Source: Lineus longissimus (lineage: Eukaryota > Nemertea > Pilidiophora > Heteronemertea > Lineidae). From it: a DNA stretch of 64,000 nt. The notes beneath the pieces were generated by a model, which was not told where the DNA came from, ran no database searches, and saw nothing but the letters and a program-made list of their open reading frames with translations. Below are positions 45,826 to 58,200 of the stretch, in pieces. The stretch is taken from the NCBI RefSeq assembly GCF_910592395.1, contig NC_088313.1, positions 18,990,437 to 19,054,436 on the forward strand, written 5' to 3'. How positions within the stretch are numbered: position 1 is the first letter of the stretch; each line of letters opens with the position of its first letter. A program made the position numbers and the translations under genes.

Positions 45826-46585
45826 ATTACCAGCTATTGCGGGCCTAGCACACTCTGGTTTGAATAGAGGGAGACTCCATCATTCCTATTGTTTGAGATT
45901 GGACAGGTGTGAATTAATCTGGCAATTAGCCTCCTGTGCATTGGTGCATACAAACACTAAAATGTTTGGTTTTTGCTGATTTAGGGTCAAATAAATCAGC
46001 CAAAAGTTTTGAAAGCTTCACAAATGATTGTTGCAAGGAAGTACTTTATGATAGTTTGCGAAATTTTGATTAATTCTAGGTGGAAAGTAATATTTTTCGC
46101 ATATTTGTTGGGAAAAAAATTGAAAATCCTCCAATTTTCAACCCCCCTATGGACACTATGAATTTTTCTCCAATAAAGCTGAAATCTTGGGAATATAATC
46201 CTAAGAGTTATATCAACCACGTCTGAAGTCGGGAGTTTGTATCAAATGTATAGTTTCGGAGCTAGCGCAGCTAGAAAAGCCCCCAAAACCCACTTTCTCA
46301 GGAATTTACACTACGGGCTACGAGTGAAGCATTACAGATTTACCAAAATTTTCAACCTATAGATGGACACATCGAATTTCCATCCAAATCACTCCAAATT
46401 TTGCCAGTAAATACCTAGACATATATAGAATTGTGTCAGAAGTCGGGAGTTGGGATTATTTTAACACCCCGCCCAAAAAGCCAACTTTATTGATATTTCC
46501 TATGCATTTTCCATTAGGCTTGCCAGGACCAATTAAGCAGGTGCACTAATTGGCTTAATTGGCTAGGCCCGCAATAGCTGGTAAT
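45826..46585. mobile_element. 760-bp DNA transposon with 24-bp perfect inverted ends
   Basis: ATTACCAGCTATTGCGGGCC then TAGC (45826-45849) matches exactly, inverted, the sequence at 46562-46585. The flanks read GTGTTTC on the left and GTGTTTT on the right, a likely 7-8 bp target duplication with one change. Sub-terminal words (CAATTAG, CAGGTG) recur inverted. The interior holds two diverged copies of a roughly 250-bp segment (GAAGTCGGGAGTT at 46227 and 46440; a GGACAC-containing word at 46151 and 46364). No transposase frame. A target duplication of this size suggests a hAT-like element. Confidence 0.75.
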
Positions 46586-46858
46586 GTGTTTTTCTAAGAA
46601 CAGTCGCAACTCCTTCCTCAAATTCAATCCATCATACACTGGGATGGTGGCCATGACTGTCAGTGTAAGACACTAATCTCTCAAAGATACGATTTCTGAT
46701 AAGCAAACGTAAGAACCATATGCTAAAAAATAGCAATGTCTTCTAATGTCATAATGCAACCATGGCAAAGCAATCCTCATTCTAATAGAAGTTTGGTGTA
46801 TTCATCTTGAAAATGTTCAATGTCCTGAACTTTATAATGGACCATATCGACCATTAAG

Positions 46859-47760
46859 TGAATTTATGATGACCTCCAAAGACTTAATGCACTGATTTAC
46901 TATCACCAACAGCCATGCTCCCAGCATCGTCTATGTAATCCGACCTTCATACAGTCAACTGAATGATATGCCAATTGATATCACAAGAAAGCTGCAATCA
47001 CGTCAAGGAATATAGGATCATTTCCAAAGCCTTAAGGCAATGGCAATGATTTGCTATCGCCAACAGCCATGCACTGATATGCAAAGTGATATAACAAGAA
47101 AACTTGATTCAATAATACACTCACTTGGCCTGAGGAGAGACACTTGGCCAAATCTCATTGCCACCAACCTTTGTCAAGCCACATCAATACTGACCAACAA
47201 GAAATTTGAATTGGGGAAACTATATGACAGCCATCAATTAATGAAGTACTGTGCGTAGTATCAAGGACCCCCAACAGACACTAGACCACATGACAATGAT
47301 ACTTGTAAGCTATGTAAAGTGAGATTACCAGAAACGTGATTTAATAACATATCCGCTCGCTTGGCTGGATGAGAGACTCTATGGCAACAATGTGAGGCTC
47401 AATATCCGTATTCTTCCATTATGCGAGATTAATCATCTTATGCCCAGTGTCATTGGTGGTGAAAGGAGCTATCATTTTACTTAAAGTTGTCTAGGCCTTT
47501 CGCTTTTTTTGCGCCATTCACTGCAGTCCATACCATGCAGTACTGTGAAGTCCGTTTCAAGAATTAAACGATCAGCCATATGACTTGCATGCAAATCGCA
47601 GGCTTGATCCCAGACCTCTTAGAAAGGCTTTCGAAATATTTTAAAATGCAATGTTAATTAGCATTTCATCATGGAATGTAGCTGGTTGGCATCTCTTAAT
47701 TCAGGGGAGACTCTATGGCGACAGCAGCCGGCCCAATATCCTGTGTTTCACCAAACATAA
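46859..47760. repeat. Four diverged tandem units
   Basis: Words such as TATCRCCAACAGCCATG (46900, 47055), GTGATATAACAAGAAA-like (46980, 47089, 47318) and GAGACTCTATGGC.ACA (47384, 47708) recur in order. The segment seems to be an old array of some 150-300 bp units with internal loss. Confidence 0.5.
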
Positions 47761-48128
47761 TATCCTCGGCAATGGAAGGCTGCATGGCCGTATGTAGGAC
47801 GTTGGTAATTTCCCAGTCGGATTCTGCAGGGAAAATACTTTTTTCTTTGATGTCTTGGGATCATGGCCGCCCTGGACCTGGTTGGAGAGAAAAAATGCAT
47901 AGTGTGTCACATTATACTGCCGTTGCTAAATCATTCGCTGTTAGTAATGTTGAAAAAGTTCCTTCTACTTCAATGAAACAACCATCCGCACCAAATAAAA
48001 ACGACTTCCTTCAAACATACATACAACCAACCAATTGGGCCAAACCAACTTATCACAGAAACAGGTGGCTTTACCATGGTATTGATACAGCACTGCCATG
48101 GAGAGCGATTCCATCAACCACACGTTAA
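47715..48128 (+). CDS. Orphan ORF of 137 codons, unknown
   Basis: An ATG frame ten bases after a fair plus acceptor (TTGGCATCTCTTAATTCAG). The product starts MATAAGPISCVSPN, has WDHGRPGPGWREK in the middle and a basic C-terminus. Its start lies in the last unit of the tandem array. No donor of quality is visible. It is long enough to be notable but not recognised. Confidence 0.25.
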   Translation: MATAAGPISCVSPNIISSAMEGCMAVCRTLVISQSDSAGKILFSLMSWDHGRPGPGWREKMHSVSHYTAVAKSFAVSNVEKVPSTSMKQPSAPNKNDFLQTYIQPTNWAKPTYHRNRWLYHGIDTALPWRAIPSTTR

Positions 48129-49527
48129 ACAAACAGAGAATCAATTGAAAAACAACATATAAAGCCTCCGACTCTTTAGTAAATAGAGACCACAGCAAAC
48201 CTTAGCAAAAAAACCTTAACGAGTAAAAGACGATTTTCATTCAACCTTGGTTATTCATATACATGAAGTAAAGGATGATTGACGTGGGTATAGTCGTTCT
48301 TTGAACATCTGTGAAAATATCCTCCTAACTACCTTGAGTGCATTAGCAAGTTCTTTTACCTTTTCACGTGCTTTTTCAATGAAGCCACATACACATCAAC
48401 CGCTAAGCAAATCAGACGTGAATTTTCATGAATTCGGAATTAGAAAAACAAATGGAGCAAGGTTACCCTCATGAGAATCAATCACCTCTGTAACTATTGA
48501 TTTCAACAAGCAATCAATTCAATTAGTGTGATAAGGATTCCCTAGAATCAAAGAATAGATCCTTATAAATGTCACTTAAGGAAATTATCAAAACAATTCC
48601 ACCTCCTACTTTTATAGAATTGAATTTAGCACAAACACTTCATAATGATCAATGACTCAATGAGCAATATCCAGTACCATAAACAAGGCGTGTATCAAGA
48701 GATTGCTCTACTTCATAATCCAGAATACTGATGAATAACTTCAATTCCTAACATTGAGACTACCGCATTGAATGGACAAGCCCTCACTCTTCTGAAAAGG
48801 GGATACAATCACAATTCCTGAATATCCTCACAGAAGACGTTTGTATCCAGCTGATTCCAGTCAGAAGTATTTCACATCAGAATGCCTCTCACTCGCAATA
48901 ACACAAACCAGTTAATGCAACCATCAGAAATGCAATTCTCACATCGTGATACCTCTACGATCAGCTTTCGACAGAGATACTTTGCAACCAACAAGACCTC
49001 CCCTGGAATCTAACAAGTCGGAATAAGAGTTTCTTCCTCGACCAGTGACTTGATGAAAACATGCTCTCTCCGTGAGCAACGGGTTTCGGTTTAGATCCTA
49101 GCGGAGGTGAAGGAATCAGTGCAATCACACTGGCATTACCTGTTATTCAGTCGATATATTGGCTTGTTATGGTGTATTGCCATGACAACCTGGCCTATTG
49201 AAAGAGATTATGAAATATCGTTCTTAAGAAACTAATTTTGGTTTGGAGGCTACAAATTGTCACATTAAGAGGGGGTTTTAATTTGTTGCACTCGGGAGTA
49301 GAATATCTATCTATCTATCTCTTATTGTTTATGCCTCTAAACTGTCTGAGGATTATGACGTTGTGCTCTTACCTTTAAGTTACAAAGCCATAATTCCGCT
49401 AGCAGACTGTGTGCGTAATGATATTACCAATATCTCGTCTTGGTCATATTATCACCCTAGTTACCAATGTCATTGGAAGTGTTAACATGTAGGTAACAGA
49501 GAACAACTAGTACTCTGACAAGTAAAG
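48129..49527. other. Stretch without a supported gene
   Basis: Holds a short (TATC)n tract at 49304-49321 and no gene I can support. Confidence 0.4.
49304..49321. repeat. Short (TATC)n microsatellite
   Basis: About four TATC units. Confidence 0.85.
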
Positions 49528-49605
49528 TGGGGAGCACATATAGGTTGGCAATGCTCCTAAAGGAAATGGGGAGCATCCACGGGTTTGTAATGCTCCTCAG
49601 CAGAG
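49528..49605. repeat. Two-copy tandem repeat, 40-bp period
   Basis: Units starting at 49528 and 49567 share GGGGAGCA, GGTTNG and AATGCTCCT. Confidence 0.75.
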
Positions 49606-50361
49606 AGGAAGCAGACATATGTTGGAATAAAGTCGGTCAATGATGACCATGTTACCATCAGTATAGGCTGCCTTTTCATCACATTATCATTCAGCTCTTA
49701 TATAATAGCTAATGTTGGCCATTCGTAATTGATAAACACTGCCTGGTCAAATAACCATTTAAACTATTATTTATGGTAAGCCCAGAGCTCAATAAAGTTG
49801 AGAGAAGGCAACTCGGTTAATAACATCAGCCTAGCAATATCCTAGAGTAAAACCAGAATCCAAAATACCACTCTCAACTAATGAAGAACAGAAAGAACCA
49901 CCTCCTATTATCAAATAACTCGACAGATGGTCGAACTAGTAAATAGCCACTGGTGTATTGACCGTCAGGCATCAGGAATCAGATAGTTGAATGCATGAAG
50001 AGGCTTAGTGCATTTGGTGATAATGTGAGATGCTTTCTTTCCATTTGAATGTGATATTCATACTATTGATGTCATTCAACACTTGTATTGCAGACCCACG
50101 GATCTCTGGATTGATTTCTCTATCCTGAAGAGATGCCCCAACCAGTTCCATCATCTTTCACTTCAGTGACAATGCTGTAGACTTAGATTAGGTCCTTCCG
50201 GAAACCTCCTCATTTGTTTGCCAGCGAACCCGCAGGATGCCTTTCAGACTTCACCAACATAGGGACCAAATGTTAGGTAGTCATGCATAATGAATCTAGG
50301 GTAATATAGCCATTTAGATGTGAGAAGATAATGTTTCTCGACCTTCCCGCTACGAAACCAC

Positions 50362-51290
50362 GGGTTAATGAAATCAATATTTACAAGGAAATGAACAAAA
50401 TCCGACGAAATCCGACCTTGGGAGCAAAATCTATTGGGATTGATCAACAACATGTCCGCACAACGAGCTAGATAGATAGGTTCATACAATATTGACTAGC
50501 AATTAGAGTGACCAGGTACAGTTTCCGATGACACATTACCAACCCTCCGGATAAAGAACCGACAGTCTATAAAATCAATATTTACAAAGAGAATGAGAGG
50601 CACTGCCGGTAGGGCACTTCTTAGAAATCCAATCGGATGCAACCTTGGGATGAAAAAAATCAATAAAGATGGATCACAGAGATCATGTGGAAAATCTATA
50701 ATTGATGTGTGAAGGGTGGTACTGCTACAATAGAACCCTCTGATGAACTGTAGGAAAGATGTGCTTCTTTTCCATTCAATGAGATATAATGCCGAAAGTT
50801 CGAAAACAGACCAGGAGCTTCAGAATCAGTTCATTATCATTGTTTTCTTTTCATATTCTTGTTACCGCACTTTGAAGTAAAAAACATTGGTAACAACCGC
50901 ACAGCAGCAACGTTTGTTTCTATTTACAAGAACAACAAGATAATAAACTGAACATGAACGTCACTACAAAACTGTTTTCCTATCAGGGGGATGAACACAA
51001 AAACAAAATGAATTCCAGATTCCAATTATGCAAGAAGTGCTTAATCCGTCAAGAGGTTTACAAATCGTTATGTTGATATCCTTAAAATCGATCTTTCGTC
51101 TTTATGAAGTCAAGATAGTACGACCGGTAAGATTTCCACACTACCAAAAGTTGCACCGCACAGCCAGTAACACATAAGCAAAAACAGTAAGCTTATAAAA
51201 AGAAAATTCATCCAGAACGATCAAATAGAAATATTGACATCCTTTTCAAAAGTCATTTGATCGTCTTTACCAAATCAGGGAGTGTCTTCT
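50362..51290. repeat. Two successive diverged duplications
   Basis: AAATCAATATTTACAAR and CCTTGGGA words recur about 205 bp apart (50362, 50570); further on, TTGAYATCCTT and TTTAYGAAGTCA-type or ACCAAATCA words recur about 170 bp apart (51072, 51236). Noncoding; old. Confidence 0.5.
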
Positions 51291-53183
51291 TATGAATGTT
51301 TCATCTGTATCCAACATCGAACGTGTTTATGAGCCCAATAACATTGACCCGAGCATGGGGCTGACACGGAGAAATCTTCCGATGATCGACGACGTGACTC
51401 GACGAGAACTTCCAGTACCATAATGCTGCTTCTGGCTGTACGATAGATGATACGACTTAATAGAACACCACTCTTTCATTAGAGGTGCGCCATTTGGTGA
51501 AAGTGATATTTGTACGAGGCGCTTTGGATGAGCCGCCAGATTTATGATTGAGCGGGGAACCAATAGGACCAAATTGGTGTTTTATAGGTCTCCTCTAAAA
51601 AACCATTCATTTATCGTTTTCGAGATGAGATTTATACAGATAAGGCAGCACCTGTCATATTTAGCGCAGCACAGCTGAAACTGCTCATATCAGCGTTTTT
51701 GAAGGACATTAACACTGAAAGACCATCACCAATATCTGAGATGATTCCGAACGGCAAAACACTTTGTTTTGTTTCAGCCACTCGACGTTTTCCTTTAAGC
51801 CAAGTGGTTATTTTATAAATCATCCTCAATCAGAGGATCCATTAGCTTAAGGTTATTTGCTGTTCCCTTGGTATCGTGAAGGTCATAGCAATATTATATT
51901 ATGGTGCGTGCACTGACATGATGCTATTTTGTACCTAAATGCTCATGATATCGAGTCCAAGGGTATATTGGGACATATAATACAATCCCTAAATGTTCAT
52001 GGAACCGATCTAGTCCAAGGGTATGTGGAGACGTAGAATACTTAATGGAAGATTTAGTAACACGACCCAAATGCACCACACATTGGAAGAAAATCGAAAT
52101 GAGGCTACCACTTGAACAGGTGCCTGGATAGAAGACATCCATCATTGATTTTATATTATATCATTGTAACGCCATGACAAGCCAAATCAGAAATCATGGA
52201 AGTCACCCTGATTATGTTTCCTGTGGCGGATGTCAACGACGATGATGATGTTCACTCCAATATAAGGGTATCAGCCCCTATTAAAACACATGTGTGGTAT
52301 GGAAATGATTGAAGATTTGGTTACTGGTTTTTGACTTGCTTGGTTTAATTCTTAACCATTTTCCACAACTAAGCAAATGCAATCCAGTATCTGGATGTCT
52401 TGTCTTTTTTGTCCTTGGCGAAATTTGCATGACTGTTTGATTTTTTCATACCATACTCGGCGGAATTATTGTCCATGAAAGGTAGGGAGTGATAGTGCGT
52501 GATCCAGCGTGATTTTCCTGAGCCACTGTCAATACTAATCAAGTCCGAGTTTACTTAAGTAAATCGTGGACATTGATCAATGTTTGATTTCAATCAAGGA
52601 GAAGATGAAATGCTTTCATCCTTGAACGGCACGCTCTCAATCTCATGCAAAAATCTTCAAATGTTGTTCAGAATTAATCAATGGATCTCCCTTACCAGAA
52701 AACTAAACTATCAATGTCAAGTCTGATAAAGTTTAAAAGCAACTAATCACTGATACACGCATGTTCCTTGTTAAAATCATCATGGTATATGCTTCATTAG
52801 AAATACATTGGTCCTGATCAAGTAGGAGGTATTGGTATATTCCGGGAAGGTTGGTATGAGTGTGACTGTGATAGTCCACTGATTGGTGGGATTGGTAAAG
52901 GAAGTGAAGAAAGTTTGAAAGAATCTGTTGAGCAGGATTTCGAATGTGACTTGCCGAGGTGCCTTTCTCTCTTTGAATCATGGATCTCCCTTGCTACCCA
53001 ATGCAGCACCCCCTACGCAGATTCACGAAACCAAATACGAAGCGTAGTCATTTAATAAGGCTAGAAAAACCATCAAGGCGAATAACTCAACCTTGAGCAG
53101 TGAACAAGATTGATCAACTGGATCGATTCTCATAAAAGATAGATAGTCAAGGGATCAGGGGTCATCTTTCCATCTCATAACTT
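51291..53183. other. Stretch without a supported gene
   Basis: Minus frames at 51327-51572 and 51632-51829 lack clear borders. A two-copy tandem repeat occupies 51934-52040. Nothing else recognised. Confidence 0.35.
51934..52040. repeat. Two-copy tandem repeat, 54-bp unit
   Basis: Both units read CCTAAATGYTCATG, then AGTCCAAGGGTAT and ATAC with different spacing. Confidence 0.8.
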
Positions 53184-53690
53184 GTGGATGGTGTCAGAGA
53201 GTCGATCAGATTCAGTCACCCAGGAACGTGGTTCATTATCTCCAGTCACCTGTCAATCGAGGCAGAAGTTGTGGGCACGCCATCATTTTCTGATGACCCT
53301 AGGGGAAACACTGGGTGGAGAGGTGGACTGCTTACAGGAAGTATCTAGGTATCTGGAAATGTTACAGGATCTTATGGTTTTCGAGGTTGAATCACCATTT
53401 TAACTTTGGCCTCTACACAGGACTGGATGTGCAAAGACAATGGAACTCATAGATGTTGTCAGAAACACGTATCAGCTGTCAATCCAGGCAGCAGTTGTGG
53501 TCATGCCATGGCCATCAGTCCCTGATGGCCCCAGGGAAATGAATAGGTGGGATGACTGCTTTCAATCAATGGAAATATCACAGGTTTTTGTGGATGTTGT
53601 CAGAAGCATGCACCAGCCGTCAGTCCAGGCAGCAGTTGGTCGTGTATATGCCATTACTTTTTTATGACACCAGGGAAAAGCTGGGCGAGA
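53184..53690. repeat. Three diverged tandem units
   Basis: GTGGATGKTGTCAGA, CTGTCAATCSAGGCAG, CC..AGGGAAA and GGTGG(A/G)..GACTGCTT recur at 53184, about 53449 and about 53590; the first unit is longer. In the plus frame units 2 and 3 encode similar peptides (IDVVRNTYQLSIQAAV and VDVVRSMHQPSVQAAV). Confidence 0.7.
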
Positions 53691-54110
53691 GGAAAATGAT
53701 TTGCGTCTATAGTACAAGGTATGGTCTAATTGATGGTACTGAATGATTTTATCAAACGTTCTAGATCATGCCAAATTGGAATAATCACTTTAACCAGCAG
53801 TGGAGACTAAAAACACTGAAAACAAGAAGAAAATACAAACTTCAACAACATATATGTATCCTACTGCAAGAAGTCCAATACAATTACAACATTATGTGAT
53901 TAAGTCTACGAACATGTACATCAGCCAGACTCCGATAAAAAAGATGTTCCAGTTGGCAAAGGACTCATTTTGCCAATACCGCGCCTCACAAACAAAACTT
54001 GCTATAGCTATTCTCCGGAGGCGAAGCTCCGGTTACACTAATACACTGTCCATTCAGGTGCTAAAGCTCCATTATTGGAACATGTGCGCATGATGTAGAG
54101 GACAACATAC

Positions 54111-54268
54111 CTGGGATATAATTGACGTCATCACTCACCATGAACCCTTGGTCTTGGTTGTGACGGTGAAAGTTCTGTAGACTCCAGGCACCAGGATGTG
54201 AAAGCAAATATAGCATGACCATCATACATGTAGATAACAACATAATAATACAACACTTTAAATTCATA
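54111..54268 (-). CDS. Candidate first coding exon with signal peptide or anchor
   Basis: ATG at 54267, one base after an acceptor-like CTGAAACAG. Residues 1-22 are strongly hydrophobic (MNLKCCIIMLLSTCMMVMLY), then SHPGAWS, a plausible cleavage region, then a His/Gln/Asp-rich stretch ending DDVNYIP. The exon ends at CCCAG/GTATGT in phase 1; an alternative donor (CATG/GTGAGT) lies 29 nt earlier. The shape suits a secreted or Golgi type II protein, but the following exon cannot be identified. Without the donor the frame stops at 54061. Confidence 0.3.
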
Positions 54269-55190
54269 CTGTTTCAGAATTCAAAATATCCAACCGTGGT
54301 TTTTTACTTATTGTTACTGACTAGAACTGCTAGTATATGTTCTTACTAATGATAAGTAGCATTTTCCTATTTCTCTTTCTGTAATCTGTTCTTCACTCAT
54401 CTTCTTACTGATGACCAGTTCAACATTCTGAGTGGCGTACCACTGGCAAGGCCAGTGGGAAGAGCGTTTCTTGCCAAGCATGACAACAATTTACGGAGAA
54501 GATGGACCACTCAAAAAACCTGCAACAGGAATACAGGTTGCCTAAGAGCAATCAGCTATACGTTTCTTTACACTCCGCATTAAGCATCCTGTATCATAGT
54601 TTTTCTTAGCTCTCCATAAAAAGTAGAGACATCAACCACAATTTAACCAATAGTAAATGCCCACCCCAGGTGCCATCTGCACGACATCCTTCTCTCACAA
54701 TTATTTGCCACATCCAAGGCATATTTTTTTCTGGAAAACGTAGGGAAAAAAACATTCACACATAAAAATGACCTGTCCGAAACCACAAAATGCCATTGCC
54801 AATACGCGTTTAGTGATCAATCCTTCTTTAAGCTTTTGCCATCCATTAGTGCCAAGAAGCTGATTTTGCCCAAAGGAAGCTTCAAAGATTCCCATCTGAT
54901 CCACTAAGTCATTGGGAGCACTTAGTAAGCGGCTGGTATGCCAACAAACAATAAATGGTCAATTTGTTCTGTGGCCACACATCAATTCATTAGCCTTGCA
55001 GTCAACAGTCATTTTGATCAAAGTAACTTCCACAGGTTTTGCAACAATCTTCATTCAACAGGGTATCCGAAATATTTCGAAAACAATGGCAAATATAGCA
55101 CCGGCAATCATATAGAACAAACTGATCATACAAACTAAACCCCCTTAAGATTCAACAGTGCTATCTGTAGAAGTCCCCCACTTTCACGAA
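54269..55190. other. Stretch without a supported gene
   Basis: Only a perfect small hairpin at 54440-54458 (CCACTGGC, AAG, GCCAGTGG) stands out. Confidence 0.4.
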
Positions 55191-55262
55191 GTCCTCTGTG
55201 GCCTAGATGCGCGGCCACCGACTACAAAGCAGAGGGCCCAGGGTTCAAACAGCTTAGGGGTG
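55191..55262 (+). mobile_element. tRNA-like SINE head
   Basis: GTGGCCTAGATGC is followed by GCGGCCACCGACTAC, AAAGC and GGGTTCAAAC, giving box A- and box B-like words about 35 bp apart with a pairing anticodon-arm-like segment between. A T run follows at 55271. Probably a decayed SINE promoter. Confidence 0.45.
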
Positions 55263-58200
55263 AGTGTCGGTTTTTTAGTGCTCAGAGTTTAGTTAGTTTT
55301 TTTTTATTTGGTTTATATTTACCTCTACTACACTAAATCAACAAATGGTGTTAGTTTTTGTACTTCTTCTTGGTTAAAAAGATATATTCACTTGACACTT
55401 TGTAAGGATTTCATATATATTCTGCTTCAAAAAAATCAAGCTTTACAGTTATTCACACGACGTTTCTCCAGGTTTCAAGGATGTTTTTTTACAAGTTTTA
55501 CAGATCTAGACAGCAAAGAAATATTCCTGAGACCTTCAATAACATCCGCTACCGCAGTTTAATTGTACCAATCTCGTGCAAGAAATATCCGAGCTCTGAA
55601 CAAGCAAAAACTAAGCCGATCAATGACGATCCAAATTGAGGTGAATGATTATTTCTTTGAGGTGGGATCCATTTACACGTTTGATAAGAACCGATAAAGA
55701 GAATTCAATTTGCTTTCGTTAAAAGCCAATTTCCTTGTCGGTTAACCGGAGGGATTTTCAGCAAATGACGTTCAGATGCTCTTTAATCAATAGAGGCTGA
55801 ATGCTTTGACTGTCAGGGCTTTGGCACGAATGAACTTCATGCCAGCTGTCGCTGATTGGGAATCTCAGAGATATTCTTTGACACACCTCGGATTATTCAG
55901 ACTTTGACTTGTCAGTAGCAAACTCTTATGGACTTCATGGACAGCAACAGCAACAATTCTCTGGCAAAGAAGTACAGATACACTACCAAATTCTTTCATC
56001 TACATCAGACCTGCGCGCAAGCCCACGGCACTATCTAAATTGGAAGAAAATGGGCATTTTCCAAATGCTTTCAGATGTCACATGACTGAGGGGAACATCT
56101 ATTGCTTCTTATTATCGTAATTTTATTCATTTAGCTCTTGGCGAGTGAATCTCCAATTCATTATATGGTCTCAGTTGAGATTTCTTGTCACGAATATTAT
56201 ATCTTGGAATGGTTCAAGAGCTTGACCTCGGCAGAAACTGCCAATATATTTCCATAATTTGGATCACTTCAATCGCTCAAACTAGTCCTCAGATATTGCC
56301 AAGTGACATGCAGGCTAGCAACCCTAAATCCATTGTTTAAATCTCAATCCATGGTGTTCGATCATTCCTTCTCCATGACTGGAGAATGTTCTCCATGCAT
56401 TTGCACGGGCCAACCATATCGAAATCATGTTACACAACCCAATGCTCCATTAATTCTCTGCTCTTCTTGGACGATTTACAGTGCCCTAGGTATCGATCCG
56501 GACCTAAATACTACACTGATACCATTGTGCAACGAAGTCTCTGACTCACATCATCGGATTTCAAAGTTTTCTAATACAGGATGTTGCATGCATCTCCAAA
56601 GAAAAGTAAAAGGTTACATCCATCTGAGATTTAAAGTAAGGTGATTAGATGACGGAAATAGATTCTATGAGTCGGTATTATTTTCCTTGGAAAGTTGTCT
56701 AAGTTCTGTTTGTAACAATATTGGTTGCTTTTAGATAACGAGTTCCATTACTCTCTATCTTTGTAATGTGATAATCTGGCTTTATTTGGGAAAACTTTAG
56801 ACTAAAGAGAGCTAAAGAGAACCCTGGGCAAAGCATTGACAAGGAAATAAGGTTTGGGAGGAATTTCGTGTGACGTTGCATTTCTCACTGACATGTTTGA
56901 AAGGGGATATAGTAGAAAGGCAAAGAGACTGATAGCCCAATATCGGCTCGACTAGACCTGGGTAGAATTACCTCTGATGGAAGCTAATCCGACCACTGTT
57001 TCAATGCATAGAAGTCAAGCTCTCCCTCCTGATGTCAGGGTGCTTTCTCTAGGTAGTCCGCCAAAGATTATATTTTTGCGTGGCAGGCCATGGCGATACT
57101 GATAACACGGAAATATTTACGTCCCTTTTTATTTTTGCATTTTATTGCGTTCACAGATAATTAAGAAAATATTGGAACAACCAGTAGTCCGCAGCAGACA
57201 TTCGAATGACAGGAACAATTCCGATGACCGCACTCCTGAATTATGATGTGCTTACTACACGGAGGCATGAGCCTAATAAAATTAAACCAATCTTTAGCAC
57301 AGCGGCCATGAATCAAAATCAAAAGAAACTGATATTTCTTTGGTACCATGGCAACGTATAGATGACAGGAGTCAAATAATCGATCGTTCCAAAGAGTAAA
57401 CATCCCTCTGGAACTGAATATCATAGGTAATTATTATTTAAAGATAAGGTGTAAAAGCCAAAAGGAACAATGCGAAAAGTCGTGAAAGAAAACTCACAGA
57501 CGCAGCTCAGATGCTTTTTCTGTGATTGGTACAAAGCTAATAGGTTAGTGCGAGGATTAAGCCTGAAGTTTTTCTTGCACTAATGTCAGTCTGAGACCTT
57601 GTGACCTTACATGTACTGCATTGAGCAGTTTGATGTTCTTTAAAGCGACCGCGGAGTTTCTGACGTGTTTAGAAAGAACGCCAGATACATGCCAGCATTT
57701 AACACATGTTATTACTCATTACAAAGTACTTCCTCTATGATTCCCTTTCTGTGCGCGAACAAAAAAACCCAACAAAAATGGCCATGACTGCAAGGAAATT
57801 GGCAAAAACTACTTCTTTGAACCCAGCATATTATAAGCACAACTGCTGATGAAAAGAAACTTCAACAAAAACAGCCAATGAATGTGTTTTTATTACAAGG
57901 ATTACATCTCGATAGTGACTTCTTGAGTGTCTTCTACCAGCAATGAAAATTGGCAAAAACTGACATATTGATCAAACACTCCTGGAATTGATTGCGTGTT
58001 TTCATCGATCACATTGGACTCTCGTTCTCTGATCTCATCTTGTCGAGGAGAATTGAAGATATTTGCCCATTATCTTGGAGAATGTTAGGTAATTAGGCAC
58101 TCACAAACAGAATGGTCTACTGTTCTACGTACCGGCACTGTTTTTATAACTGTTTGAACAAGGAATGGAATTGAAGTAGAGCGAAGGATAAGTAATGATG

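Noticed and set aside
49167-49180. RFX X-box-like word ATTGCCATGACAAC
   Set aside because: Matches the degenerate X-box but is not near any promoter or gene start; a match by chance in 64 kb is likely.
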